The notes beneath the pieces are model-generated. The model made no database searches, had not been told where the DNA came from, and was given only the letters and a program-made list of their open reading frames with translations. From contig JAJXUD010000001.1 in NCBI GenBank assembly GCA_021783235.1, positions 183,569-247,568 on the forward strand: 64,000 bases of DNA, in the 5' to 3' direction. Source of the DNA: Myxococcales bacterium. Lineage in GTDB: Bacteria; Myxococcota; Myxococcia; Myxococcales; JAKAPL01. Shown here in pieces: positions 17,868-26,398 of this stretch. Within the stretch, counting starts at the first letter, position 1; the number at the start of each line of letters is the position of its first letter. Both the position numbers and the translations under genes were made by a program.

Positions 17868-18058
17868 GGGTCGCCGGCTGTCTTCACGAGGAATTCAACG
17901 GGGAAGCTTGCCCGTGCGCTGGCTCAGGCATTCTTTGCGACAGCGCCGATCTCGGGTGTCTGGGCTGCATCAGGGAGGGACCGCTCCCGTGCGATGGATG
18001 CGCGTGCTGCGCGAGGGACGACGAGGCGGAGCTCGGCGGCGAAGCCGGGGGACCGTGA
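17864..18058 (+). CDS. Small Cys-rich protein, module B
   Basis: Overlapping GTG start; CLHEEFNGEACPCAGSGILCDSADLGCLGCIREGPLPCDGCACC. Confidence 0.6.
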   Translation: MRVAGCLHEEFNGEACPCAGSGILCDSADLGCLGCIREGPLPCDGCACCARDDEAELGGEAGGP

Positions 18059-18327
18059 GCGACCAGCTCGCACTTCCGCTTTTCGGGGCCGCCCCGCGCC
18101 GAGAGGCGAAGGACGGATGCCGAGGATGCGATGCGGAGACGGTGGTCATCGTCGACCCGCACGGCGGCCGGACCGAGTGGTGCCGCGATCTCTGCTCTTC
18201 CTGGGCGCGGGCCGAGTGGCTTCGGTTCTGCCGAGAGACCGGGACGCCGCGCGGCGCGCACCCGGCGTTCGGCCTCACGGCGTCACGGCCGAGCTCGCCG
18301 GCGGACCTGAGCCGAGACGAGCGGTAG
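18055..18327 (+). CDS. Small zinc-finger-like protein, module B
   Basis: GTG start overlapping stop; DGCRGCDAETVVIVDPHGGRTEWCRDLC. Confidence 0.55.
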   Translation: MSDQLALPLFGAAPRREAKDGCRGCDAETVVIVDPHGGRTEWCRDLCSSWARAEWLRFCRETGTPRGAHPAFGLTASRPSSPADLSRDER

Positions 18328-18474
18328 GCCATCCTCGCCGAGCGGGAGCCGCCAGACGCCCCTTGGCCCCGGTCCCTTCCAGCCGGTGATCCGCCTCGAG
18401 GCGAGCCAGCGATAGATGGTCCGCTCATCTACTTCTACGAGCCGCGCGGCCCGCCCCACCGTCACAAAGACCAT
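18283..18474 (-). CDS. Excisionase/MerR-like HTH protein, module B (divergent)
   Basis: VGRAARLVEVDERTIYRWLASRRITGWKGPGPRGVWRLP. Confidence 0.7.
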   Translation of the reverse strand: MVFVTVGRAARLVEVDERTIYRWLASRRITGWKGPGPRGVWRLPLGEDGLPLVSAQVRRRARP

Positions 18475-18563
18475 GCCCTCGCCCCTTCCGTGTCCGATCC
18501 TGTCCTATCCTGCCTAAACCCGTCCAGTATCCACCGTCCGGCCGACGCCAGTAGCCTTGTCGC

Positions 18564-19067
18564 GTGACGTCCGGAGACCAGATCTCGCTGCCCCCCGACC
18601 CCGCCGCGCTCGAAGCGGCCGCCGCGGCGATCGCCGCGAAGCACCAGGAGGCCGACCGTGAGAAAGTAACTCCGCCGCCCGCCGCCGCCCCCCCGGCAGC
18701 CGAGCAGCCCTCCCCCGCAACTGCCTTCTCGCCGGCGGACGACGAGGCGAACCTCGCGGTCACGTTGCCCGCCCTCATCAAGCTCGTCGCGCTGAAGCTC
18801 GCCCGCTCCCAGCCGGAAGGCGCGCGGAGCCTCGCCGCCCAGGCCGCCCGCTCCGCCCAGGCCGTGGCGAAGCAGCTCGCCGTCATGCTGCGCGGCCGCT
18901 ACTCCGCCCAGCTCCCGAGCCTCGCCCTCCTCGCCGCCTTCGCGGACCCCTTCATCTCCGACCGGCTCTCCAAGGTCCTCGGCGGCGCGCCCCCGCCGCC
19001 GCCCTCCCCTCTCCGCCAGGTCCCCGCGGACCTCGGGCTCGAGGAAGACCCGGAGCCCTCCCCGTGA
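18564..19067 (+). CDS. Module B protein upstream of ATPase
   Basis: GTG start, coupled to ATPase; counterpart of 13236-13691. Confidence 0.6.
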   Translation: MTSGDQISLPPDPAALEAAAAAIAAKHQEADREKVTPPPAAAPPAAEQPSPATAFSPADDEANLAVTLPALIKLVALKLARSQPEGARSLAAQAARSAQAVAKQLAVMLRGRYSAQLPSLALLAAFADPFISDRLSKVLGGAPPPPPSPLRQVPADLGLEEDPEPSP

Positions 19068-19768
19068 TCCGCGTCCTCGCGCTCGCCCTGAGCCTCGCCA
19101 TGCCCCGCCCCTCCGTCTCGTCGTCCGCCGCGCTCGCCTCGATGCCCGAGGGCGGCGCGGCCGCGATCTGTGGCCTGCCGCGCTCGGGCAAGAGCCGCAT
19201 CGCGAAGGCCGCCGCCGACCAGCTCCGCCGCGTCGTGGTCTTCGATCCGTATGGCGACCGCGACCGGCTCGAGAGCGCGCACGGCCATGAGCTCTACCCG
19301 TGGACCGGGGACCTCTGGTCCATCCGCGAGCTCGCCCTCCATCCGGGGGCCCTCCTGCCCGACCCCCTACGCCTCGTCGTCACCCCCCGAGCCCTCGATG
19401 AGCACACGCTCGGGCAGGACTTCGCCTCGCTCGCCGAGCTCTGCTGGCATGCCGGCAACCTCGACCTCGTCGCCGAGGAGGCTTCGCTCTACAGCCGCCA
19501 GGCCGCCTCGGCCGTCCTGCGGCTGACCTCCGGCGGCGGCCACGCCCGCGTGCGCCTCATCCTCATCACGCAGTCCATTGGGATGCTCAGCATCATGGCA
19601 GCCCGGCATCTGACCCACGTCGTCGCGCTGAATCAGAGCGACGCGAGCGATTTCAAAATTCTCGCCGCGCGGTGCGGCAAAGCCTTCACCCGCAAGGTGC
19701 AGGCCTGGACGCCGGGCGACCGGCCGAACATCTGGCGCCTCGGCGCCGAGCGGGAGAAGCCATGCTGA
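19064..19768 (+). CDS. P-loop packaging-type ATPase (HerA/FtsK-like), module B
   Basis: Walker A GLPRSGKS, NLDLVAEEAS, HARVRLILITQS. Confidence 0.78.
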   Translation: MIRVLALALSLAMPRPSVSSSAALASMPEGGAAAICGLPRSGKSRIAKAAADQLRRVVVFDPYGDRDRLESAHGHELYPWTGDLWSIRELALHPGALLPDPLRLVVTPRALDEHTLGQDFASLAELCWHAGNLDLVAEEASLYSRQAASAVLRLTSGGGHARVRLILITQSIGMLSIMAARHLTHVVALNQSDASDFKILAARCGKAFTRKVQAWTPGDRPNIWRLGAEREKPC

Positions 19769-19917
19769 AGAAGATCTCCGACAACCTCGACGTGCTGGCC
19801 ATCGGCGGCCTCCTCGGCATCTTCCTCGCCGACCAGCTCATCATCCCCGCCTTCGGCCGGGTCGCGCGCCTCGTCATCATCGCGAACGCCGCCGGCATCA
19901 CCCCCCCGCAGTACTGA
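19762..19917 (+). CDS. 51-aa TM protein, module B
   Basis: MLKKISDNLDVLAIGGLLGIFLADQLIIPAFG. Confidence 0.65.
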   Translation: MLKKISDNLDVLAIGGLLGIFLADQLIIPAFGRVARLVIIANAAGITPPQY

Positions 19918-19925
19918 GGATCGCC

Positions 19926-21218
19926 ATGGCCAACCGCTTTCTCGAAACGCTCTCCTTCGCGGGGAGCGGCACCAAGAAGACCCTCAACCCCGGGGACCTC
20001 ACCATCTCCGAGGGCGACGTCGCCAAGGGCGTCGAGCTTCGCATCTCGCTGCCCATCAAGAACAACGGCGCGGCCGCGATCCTCGGGACGCTCTCCAAGG
20101 CCCTCACCTACGCGCTGAAGACGTTCTCCCTCGCCTTCGGCAAGGAGAAGGCACTGACGCTCTGGAGCCAGGAGATCGGGTCCAACCTGCTCCTCGCCCA
20201 TCGCTGGGCCTATGGCACGGTGCCCGCCGTCGCGAGCTCGACCGGCCTCGGCGCGAGCTACTTCGGAGGAACCGGCCTCGCCGCCGGCGGCACGGAGACG
20301 CTGACGTTCTGGGCGCGCATCCCGTTCGAGGCGTGGCGCATGCTCAACCGCAAGCGGCTCGCGGTCGGCTACAGCCAGTTCAAGACGCTCTTCTTCGAGA
20401 ACCAGACCGGCCAGCCGACGGACCTGGACGCCTCGGGGAACATCGTCCAGAACGGCAACATGAGCATCGACCTCGTGGCGCCGGTCGACGAGGGGGACGA
20501 CGTGGTCTCCCCCGCGATCGCCTGGCGCAAGAACAGCCGCACCGGTCTCTGGGTCGCGCTCTCGAGGGGCCTGCCGCTGATGCTCGCCGAGACGAGCTCG
20601 GGGTTCGCGGGCACGGCGCTCGACCTCGTCAACCTCTTCGTGGGCGACATGCACAACGAGGGGGACCGGGTGAAGTACATCCAGGACTACCATCAGGATA
20701 CGCTGGCCGGGACGAGCGACATCAGCGACACGGTCACGATGCTCCTCGAGCTGATGCCGAACACCGAGTTCCTCCGCCAGCCGAGCGGCCCGATCAAGGT
20801 CACGCAGCCGACGAGCGAGGAGGCCACGCTGAACATCGCGGGGCTCATCGTCCCCGACATGGACGAGAACATCCGGGCCGGCATCGCCGCCGAGATCGCG
20901 CGGCAGACCGAGGGCAACTTCCACCTCGTCAACAGGGTGGCGGCGCACTCGATCCCGGACGTTCCCGTCCGGTCCCTCGACTACGCGGGCTACCTGCTCG
21001 CGCGGCCGGGCGACCCCACCTACGACGCCTACGACGCCGAGAACTACGGCGCCGACGGCGTCAAGACCGGGCTCTACAAGGCCCCGACCGCGAACGCCGG
21101 CAAGGCGGCCGTCCAGAAGATCTCGAAGCTCAGCTCCATCCCGGGCGTCCTCGGGAAGAGCACGAGCCCCGCGATCCGCAAGGCGATCGTCAGGCCCCCC
21201 CACTTCGGCGCGGTCTAA
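19926..21218 (+). CDS. Candidate major capsid protein, module B
   Basis: 430 aa, beta-rich, directly after ATPase/TM genes; syntenic with 10905-12365. Confidence 0.6.
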   Translation: MANRFLETLSFAGSGTKKTLNPGDLTISEGDVAKGVELRISLPIKNNGAAAILGTLSKALTYALKTFSLAFGKEKALTLWSQEIGSNLLLAHRWAYGTVPAVASSTGLGASYFGGTGLAAGGTETLTFWARIPFEAWRMLNRKRLAVGYSQFKTLFFENQTGQPTDLDASGNIVQNGNMSIDLVAPVDEGDDVVSPAIAWRKNSRTGLWVALSRGLPLMLAETSSGFAGTALDLVNLFVGDMHNEGDRVKYIQDYHQDTLAGTSDISDTVTMLLELMPNTEFLRQPSGPIKVTQPTSEEATLNIAGLIVPDMDENIRAGIAAEIARQTEGNFHLVNRVAAHSIPDVPVRSLDYAGYLLARPGDPTYDAYDAENYGADGVKTGLYKAPTANAGKAAVQKISKLSSIPGVLGKSTSPAIRKAIVRPPHFGAV

Positions 21219-21227
21219 GGAGCCACC

Positions 21228-21455
21228 ATGTCCACCGGAACCGCACTCGCCATCGGAGGGGTCGTCCTTCTGCTCCTCCTCTCGAGCCGCAACCAGTACC
21301 CCGCCGGCTACCCCGGCGGGATGATGCCCGGCGGCCTCTTCGGCGGCGGGATGGGCGGCCTCGGCGGCCTCTTCGGCGGCGGAGCGACGATCGGAGCGCC
21401 GAGCGGCTTCGGCGGCTACGGCTCCGCCTACGGCACCCCCTACTCGATCCCCTGA
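21228..21455 (+). CDS. Small Gly-rich TM protein, module B
   Basis: MSTGTALAIGGVVLLLLLSSRN then Gly-rich tail. Confidence 0.65.
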   Translation: MSTGTALAIGGVVLLLLLSSRNQYPAGYPGGMMPGGLFGGGMGGLGGLFGGGATIGAPSGFGGYGSAYGTPYSIP

Positions 21456-21462
21456 GGCCCCG

Positions 21463-21597
21463 ATGCCGAAGAAGCTCTCCGCCACCACGATGCTCCTCCT
21501 CGCCGGGGGCGCCTGCCTCGCCTACTGGGTGTGGAAGTCCCGGCAGTCCTTGAACGCGACGACGTCCGCGCTCGCCGCCGTGCCCCTCGTCCCGTAG
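21463..21597 (+). CDS. 44-aa TM protein, module B
   Basis: MPKKLSATTMLLLAGGACLAYWVWKSRQS. Confidence 0.6.
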   Translation: MPKKLSATTMLLLAGGACLAYWVWKSRQSLNATTSALAAVPLVP

Positions 21598-21608
21598 GAG
21601 CAGCCGCC

Positions 21609-21782
21609 ATGTCCGACACGATGATCCTCGGCGTGCTGGCGATCTTCGGGCTGATCGTCTTCTCGCAGATGGAGAACAGCGCGAGGAGCGCCCAGACCAT
21701 CGGGAACAGCCAGGCGCTCGCGTTCCAGAGCGGGCAGTCCTCCCAGGGGCTCATGGGGCTGCTCTCCGGGGTCGGGCTGTAA
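21609..21782 (+). CDS. 57-aa TM protein, module B
   Basis: MSDTMILGVLAIFGLIVFSQMENSARS. Confidence 0.6.
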   Translation: MSDTMILGVLAIFGLIVFSQMENSARSAQTIGNSQALAFQSGQSSQGLMGLLSGVGL

Positions 21783-22855
21783 TGATCCGCCTCGTGGGCG
21801 CATCGGCCGGCGTCGCCGCCGACCTCTCGCGGCTCGATCCGACGGGCCAGGCGGGGCCGTCCGGGGCGGCGGGAAGTTCGGCCCCGACCGACGCGAGCGG
21901 CGCGCCCTTGCCCTCGCCGCCGCCAGGCTTCCACTGGGCGGTCTCGGTCGGTGAGGGCATCACCGCCCTCGTCTGGGACGCGCCGAAGGCCTCCCAGGCG
22001 TCGGCGCCGACCCAGGCCGCGCCCGCGGGCTACGCCTGGACCAAGATCACGGTGCCTGGGGGCGCCTTCTTCGCCGCGCTGACCCCCGCCGATGCGAGCA
22101 TGATCGGCCGCGTCGACTCGGCGTTCGCGGCGGGCTACCTCGTCGGGCCGCCGTGGCTGGCCGGGAACGCCGCTCGAGCGGCCTCGACCTCGACGGTCAA
22201 TGCCTCGCTCCTCCAGGGCCGACAGCAGCACGCCGCCGCCGCCGCCGCCGATGCCGCCGCGGCCGCAGAGGCCGCGCACGCGAAGGGGCTCACCGATGCG
22301 CTCACGGCGGTCACCGGAGCCGCCCTCGCGGCCTACTCGTCGGCTCAGGCCGCGCTCGCGAGCTCGACCGGGGGCGTGACCCCCGGGGCAACCTCGACCG
22401 TCGCCCCCCAGCAGATCGCGCTCGACCAGTCCGCCATCCAGGCAATCGCCCAGGCCGCCGCGGCAGCTCAGGCCATCGGTCCGGCTCTCACCGCGGCCAA
22501 GGCCGAGCGGCAATCCCTGCAAGCTGCCGCACAAGCAGCCGGCACGGCGGAGTTCGGCTACCCGGACTCGAGTCGCCCGGGGTACGCCTCCGCCGTCGCC
22601 GCCCTGAAGGCGCTCGATGCCGCGCTCGTCGACGGGAAGGCTGCACAGTCGACGGTCGCGAGCTGGGCCAAGCAGCAGTCGGCCAACGTCAACTCCGACC
22701 TCTCGTTCCAGCAACAACAGGCCGGCGGGGGGCAGAGTGGCTCCTCGAGCCTCCCCTGGCTCTGGATCGCCGCCGGGGCGGCGCTCGTCGGCTATCTCCT
22801 CTGGCGGCAGAGCAAGAAGAAGAAGGCCGAGCCCAAGCCGGAGCCGTCCAAGTGA
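21782..22855 (+). CDS. Ala-rich structural protein with C-terminal TM, module B
   Basis: Ala/Gln-rich helical region then LPWLWIAAGAALVGYLLWRQSKKKK. Confidence 0.6.
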   Translation: MIRLVGASAGVAADLSRLDPTGQAGPSGAAGSSAPTDASGAPLPSPPPGFHWAVSVGEGITALVWDAPKASQASAPTQAAPAGYAWTKITVPGGAFFAALTPADASMIGRVDSAFAAGYLVGPPWLAGNAARAASTSTVNASLLQGRQQHAAAAAADAAAAAEAAHAKGLTDALTAVTGAALAAYSSAQAALASSTGGVTPGATSTVAPQQIALDQSAIQAIAQAAAAAQAIGPALTAAKAERQSLQAAAQAAGTAEFGYPDSSRPGYASAVAALKALDAALVDGKAAQSTVASWAKQQSANVNSDLSFQQQQAGGGQSGSSSLPWLWIAAGAALVGYLLWRQSKKKKAEPKPEPSK

Positions 22856-23721
22856 GCGGCCCCGCTCGAGCGAAGCTCCCCCGGACCACTCGCAACGTCG
22901 AGCTGAAGGTCGGCTCCGACATCGCGGGTAGCGCCTGGGGCGTCTCGCTGTCCTGGCCGAAGTTCTACGACGCGCCGAACCTCCTCAGTCCGCCCCTCGA
23001 GGTGCTCTGCTACCTCGACGGGAACGAGACGGACCTCGTCCTGTTGACGCTCGGCCGCGTCTACTACGGCTGGTTCAACCGCCTGACGGTCGCCGACTTC
23101 TCGAAACAGGCGGCCGACCTGGTCGTGGCCGGGGGGCCCACGCCGATCCTCGTCGACGTCACCGTGCTGCCGGACAAGGAGAGCGCGGTGTGGGACCGCG
23201 CGGAATCGCCGCGCACGCTGACGCAGGTCCAGAGCGGCCAACAGCTCGAGTCGCCCTTCGGTGAGCAGCTCGCGGGCCTCGATGCCACCGGAATAGGGCG
23301 GCTCGTCGGGGCCGATGCAGCGGGGCATGCCCTCACGACGCAACGTCGAGGGGTCAACGTGTTCTTCTCCGACGGTGGCATCTTCACCGTCGGCGGTGCC
23401 TATTTTCAGCCGCTCGGGACTGGAGCGCGCTCGGGCATTGCCTCCGGCGCTGACGTTTATTCTGGAGTGATGGGAGTTACCGCGTTCGTGGGAGGGACGA
23501 GCCCCACGCTGAGCTTCAGCTTCTTTAGCTCCAACGATCTGTGTGACACCGGCTCATATGCAAACACGCCCGGGAATGCTTCCTCCGCCGGAGGCAACGC
23601 CATATCCCCGGCAGGACAGCAGGGCATCCCAATCGATTGGCCATTCGTGAATTTCCAAGGCGACATCGCCGGTTCGCCGACCTCGACGACCGTGACCGGA
23701 GTGTATGTTTATGGCCACTGA
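22852..23721 (+). CDS. Putative virion protein, module B
   Basis: GTG start overlapping TGA; beta-rich 289 aa; counterpart of 9333-10094. Confidence 0.6.
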   Translation: MSGPARAKLPRTTRNVELKVGSDIAGSAWGVSLSWPKFYDAPNLLSPPLEVLCYLDGNETDLVLLTLGRVYYGWFNRLTVADFSKQAADLVVAGGPTPILVDVTVLPDKESAVWDRAESPRTLTQVQSGQQLESPFGEQLAGLDATGIGRLVGADAAGHALTTQRRGVNVFFSDGGIFTVGGAYFQPLGTGARSGIASGADVYSGVMGVTAFVGGTSPTLSFSFFSSNDLCDTGSYANTPGNASSAGGNAISPAGQQGIPIDWPFVNFQGDIAGSPTSTTVTGVYVYGH

Positions 23722-24166
23722 TGCAAGAGGCAACCTGCTCATGCTTGGACAGGCCGTGACGCTCCATGCCGATGTCGCGGCCAAGAACGGTCTGCTGACA
23801 GGAGTCATCGAGCACCTCATTCCGTCCGGCTCCGCGATCCCCCGCGGCGGGGGCGCCAGGCTGGGGACCGTCACCGTCCATTGCGGGCCGACCGCCCGGC
23901 CTGCCGCCTTGGAGTATTGCCGAGCGGCTCATCATCCGACTGATGGTTCGCCCGTGCCTGCGCTCAACCCCGTTTCGGTCGACGTCGCGATCGTTCGGCT
24001 AGATGCCGCGGGAGAGGCCGCGCTCGTCGCCTGGGCCGCCGGCCGGCCGGTCCATCCCGATCACGCTCTCGACGATTCCTGCGGCCAGCTCGGCGCGCCT
24101 GTCGGCGCTCGTACCTGCACCTGCCCCGTCCGCGCCTGGCTGCGCGCCGATCTGGTGAACCCGTGA
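23711..24166 (+). CDS. Hypothetical module B protein
   Basis: 151 aa, overlapping start/stop with neighbours. Confidence 0.6.
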   Translation: MATDARGNLLMLGQAVTLHADVAAKNGLLTGVIEHLIPSGSAIPRGGGARLGTVTVHCGPTARPAALEYCRAAHHPTDGSPVPALNPVSVDVAIVRLDAAGEAALVAWAAGRPVHPDHALDDSCGQLGAPVGARTCTCPVRAWLRADLVNP

Positions 24167-24492
24167 TCTCCGGCCTCGATCCCGTCGACCCGAACGCCGC
24201 TGCGAACGGCTGGTCCTCGGACCCGGTCTCGTCGGCGCTCGACGGAATGAGCCCCGACCCCTCGATGGGCGGAACGCCCTATGGGCAGGAGGGCATGTAC
24301 GCCCAGGGCGACCCGAACCAGTCTCCGCTTTCGAAGATCGACAACAGCCTCTTCGACGGGGGCGGCGGCGGCGGGGGCCTCCCCGGCCTGGGCGGCCTCT
24401 TTGGCGTCGGCGGGATGGGCGGCCTCGGCACCGTCGGAATCATGGTCCTCGTCGGACTGGGCCTCATCCTCGCGATCGAGGTGGCGAAGTAA
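24163..24492 (+). CDS. Gly-rich TM protein, module B
   Basis: GGGGGGLPGLGGLFGVGGMGGLGTVGIMVLVGLGLILAIEV. Confidence 0.6.
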   Translation: MISGLDPVDPNAAANGWSSDPVSSALDGMSPDPSMGGTPYGQEGMYAQGDPNQSPLSKIDNSLFDGGGGGGGLPGLGGLFGVGGMGGLGTVGIMVLVGLGLILAIEVAK

Positions 24493-25016
24493 TGGACCCT
24501 CTCCTCGAAGGAGTCGTCCTCGTGAGCGCAGCCCTCTTCCTGGCCCTCTGGATCGCTGCGAAGACCGGCGATCCGAACCTCGATCGCTTCGGCATCCGAG
24601 GCCGCATCATCCTCCGGGGCGCGGAGCACTTCGGCCCGCGGCTCTCTCGGCCAATCGTGCGGGCTCTCATGGCGATCGTCCACCAGGAGAGCGGCGGATT
24701 GCAGGTGAATTACCTCGGCGACAAGACCGCCCCCGGCGGCCCCAGCGTCGGCCCTGGCCAGGTGGAGTACGCGACCGCCAAGGAACTCGGGCTCATCCCG
24801 CAGACCGAGACCCGCGACCAGTACGCCGCCCGCGTCTCCCAGGAGGGCTGGGGAATCGACGCGATGGTGCAGGTCTTCAAGGCGAAGCTCGCCGCGGCGC
24901 ATGGCGACGTGGCCGATGCGATCCGCAGGTACAACGGCGGGGGACAGGCCGCGCTCGGATACCAGGCGTCCGCGCTCGATTGGGCTCAGCAGACCTGGCC
25001 GGGGGCCATCTCGTGA
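24492..25016 (+). CDS. Membrane-anchored lytic transglycosylase (SLT-like), module B
   Basis: N-terminal TM; MAIVHQESGGLQVNY..SVGPGQVEYATAKELG..RRYNGGGQAALGYQ. Confidence 0.8.
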   Translation: MDPLLEGVVLVSAALFLALWIAAKTGDPNLDRFGIRGRIILRGAEHFGPRLSRPIVRALMAIVHQESGGLQVNYLGDKTAPGGPSVGPGQVEYATAKELGLIPQTETRDQYAARVSQEGWGIDAMVQVFKAKLAAAHGDVADAIRRYNGGGQAALGYQASALDWAQQTWPGAIS

Positions 25017-25213
25017 TCCCGCTCGAGCTGCTCTGGGCCGTCGGCGCGGCGATCGTCGTGGAGCTCGCAAGGGCGATCACCCTCTGGCAGGTCCGGAGCA
25101 TCATCGCGGCCGAGCTCCGCCCCTACGGCTCGCAGCTCCGAGCCGTCGAAACCGGTTTGCGCTCCTGTCTGGAGCGCGTCACGCGCCTCGAGGCGCAAGG
25201 AGAGCACCGATGA
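25013..25213 (+). CDS. Small TM + coiled-coil protein, module B
   Basis: GTG start; LELLWAVGAAIVVELARAITLW..LERVTRLEAQ. Confidence 0.6.
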   Translation: MIPLELLWAVGAAIVVELARAITLWQVRSIIAAELRPYGSQLRAVETGLRSCLERVTRLEAQGEHR

Positions 25214-25494
25214 CGACAGGCGGAACGAGCGCGATGGAGAAGATCAAGTCGGCCCTCGACAAGGCCAAGAAGATCGCCGACCAGGTCGACGACTCGGTGG
25301 ACAAGCTCCACAGCTTTGCGGGGACGTTCGCGCGGCTCATCCCGGGCCTCGGCGAGATCGAGGCCGTCGTCGTCACCCTCGCCGATGGGCTCCGCGCGGC
25401 CGTCGACACGCTCGACGGCGTCGTCTCGCTCGCCGCCGGCGATCTCCCCGCCTCGTCGACGAGCCCCACGCAGGCCCTCGAGGGCGCGAAGTGA
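25210..25494 (+). CDS. Conserved small helical protein, module B
   Basis: Similar to 7876-8178. Confidence 0.75.
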   Translation: MTTGGTSAMEKIKSALDKAKKIADQVDDSVDKLHSFAGTFARLIPGLGEIEAVVVTLADGLRAAVDTLDGVVSLAAGDLPASSTSPTQALEGAK

Positions 25495-25664
25495 GCGGCG
25501 AGGCCTCCGCCCCGCCGAAGCCGCCGCCCCCGGGCTACGACTGCGAGTACTGGGCCTACACCCGCGGGGCCATCAAGGGCGGCCTGATCGGCCTCGCTTG
25601 CTGCGTCGCCGTCGCGTTCCTCTGCGACGCGGCGCGGGACTTCACCAGGCTGCGGCGCGCGTGA
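25491..25664 (+). CDS. Small TM protein, module B
   Basis: YWAYTRGAIKGGLIGLACCVAVAFLCDAARDF. Confidence 0.6.
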   Translation: MSGEASAPPKPPPPGYDCEYWAYTRGAIKGGLIGLACCVAVAFLCDAARDFTRLRRA

Positions 25665-25972
25665 TCCACGCCGAGAAGAAAGGGCCGGATGGCACGATCA
25701 CGACGTTGCCGTCCGGCCTCGTCCGCGGTCCGGATGGCAAGCTGCGACGCCAAGCCGCGGCCTCGCCCCCCAAGGCCCCGGCGGTGACCAGGCAAGAGCC
25801 GCCGGCGCGCTCGCCGGAGCCGAAGCTCGAGGGAACGCCAGAACCGAAGCCCGAGAGCAAGAAGCAGGGCGGCGGGGCCATCGCTCTGCTGCTCCTCGTC
25901 CTGCTCCTCGGCTGGGGCTTCGGACGCTCGCGTGAATCGCAGAGCTTTTCGTCCGTCAGTCCCTCGTGGTAG
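25661..25972 (+). CDS. Small charged/TM protein, module B
   Basis: VIHAEKKGPDGTITTLPSGLVRGPDGKLRRQ.. C-terminal TM; counterpart of 7285-7668. Confidence 0.65.
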   Translation: MIHAEKKGPDGTITTLPSGLVRGPDGKLRRQAAASPPKAPAVTRQEPPARSPEPKLEGTPEPKPESKKQGGGAIALLLLVLLLGWGFGRSRESQSFSSVSPSW

Positions 25973-26027
25973 ACGGTAGGTCGGTTGGTGGACCGACGAA
26001 TTCCCTGTGATGCCTGCGGGCATCCGG

Positions 26028-26078
26028 CTGAACCCCGGAGAGTGGCGCCACCACGCCCCTCCGGGGTTCAGTTTTTCT
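26028..26078 (+). terminator. Rho-independent terminator at the end of the module B structural operon
   Basis: CTGAACCCCGGAG...CTCCGGGGTTCAG perfect stem followed by TTTTT. Confidence 0.9.
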
Positions 26079-26089
26079 AGGGAGGCCTC

Positions 26090-26365
26090 ATGCGACCCGT
26101 TGCGTTGCTCCTCGTGCTCCTCGCCGGCTGCGGCCCGGCGCTCGAGCGTCCCGCGGAATCGACGGCTGCTCTCACCCTCGACGGCGGCGGCTGTCCGGCG
26201 GGCTACGACCCCTGCCTGGGCGGCTGCATGCCGAGCGGCGAAGCCTGCTGCGCCTTCGACGGTGGCTCGACGTGGAGCTGCGGTGGTGGCTCGTCGTGCG
26301 CCGGCTTCAAGTGCTTCTCCCCCGACGCCGGCCCGTGGTGCTCCTACATCTGCTACCCGGACTGA
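26090..26365 (+). CDS. Cys-rich lipoprotein, module B
   Basis: MRPVALLLVLLAGCGP lipobox; Cys pairs; after the terminator. Confidence 0.7.
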   Translation: MRPVALLLVLLAGCGPALERPAESTAALTLDGGGCPAGYDPCLGGCMPSGEACCAFDGGSTWSCGGGSSCAGFKCFSPDAGPWCSYICYPD

Positions 26366-26398
26366 CGGCCTTGTCGGACAAGGATCGCGACATGCCTG

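Noticed and set aside
7285-26365. Filamentous (inovirus, Zot-type) prophage interpretation
   Set aside because: ATPases lack an obvious Zot C-terminal TM arrangement, and a 430-486 aa capsid candidate plus transglycosylase fit tailless icosahedral membrane phages better; not fully excluded without structure prediction
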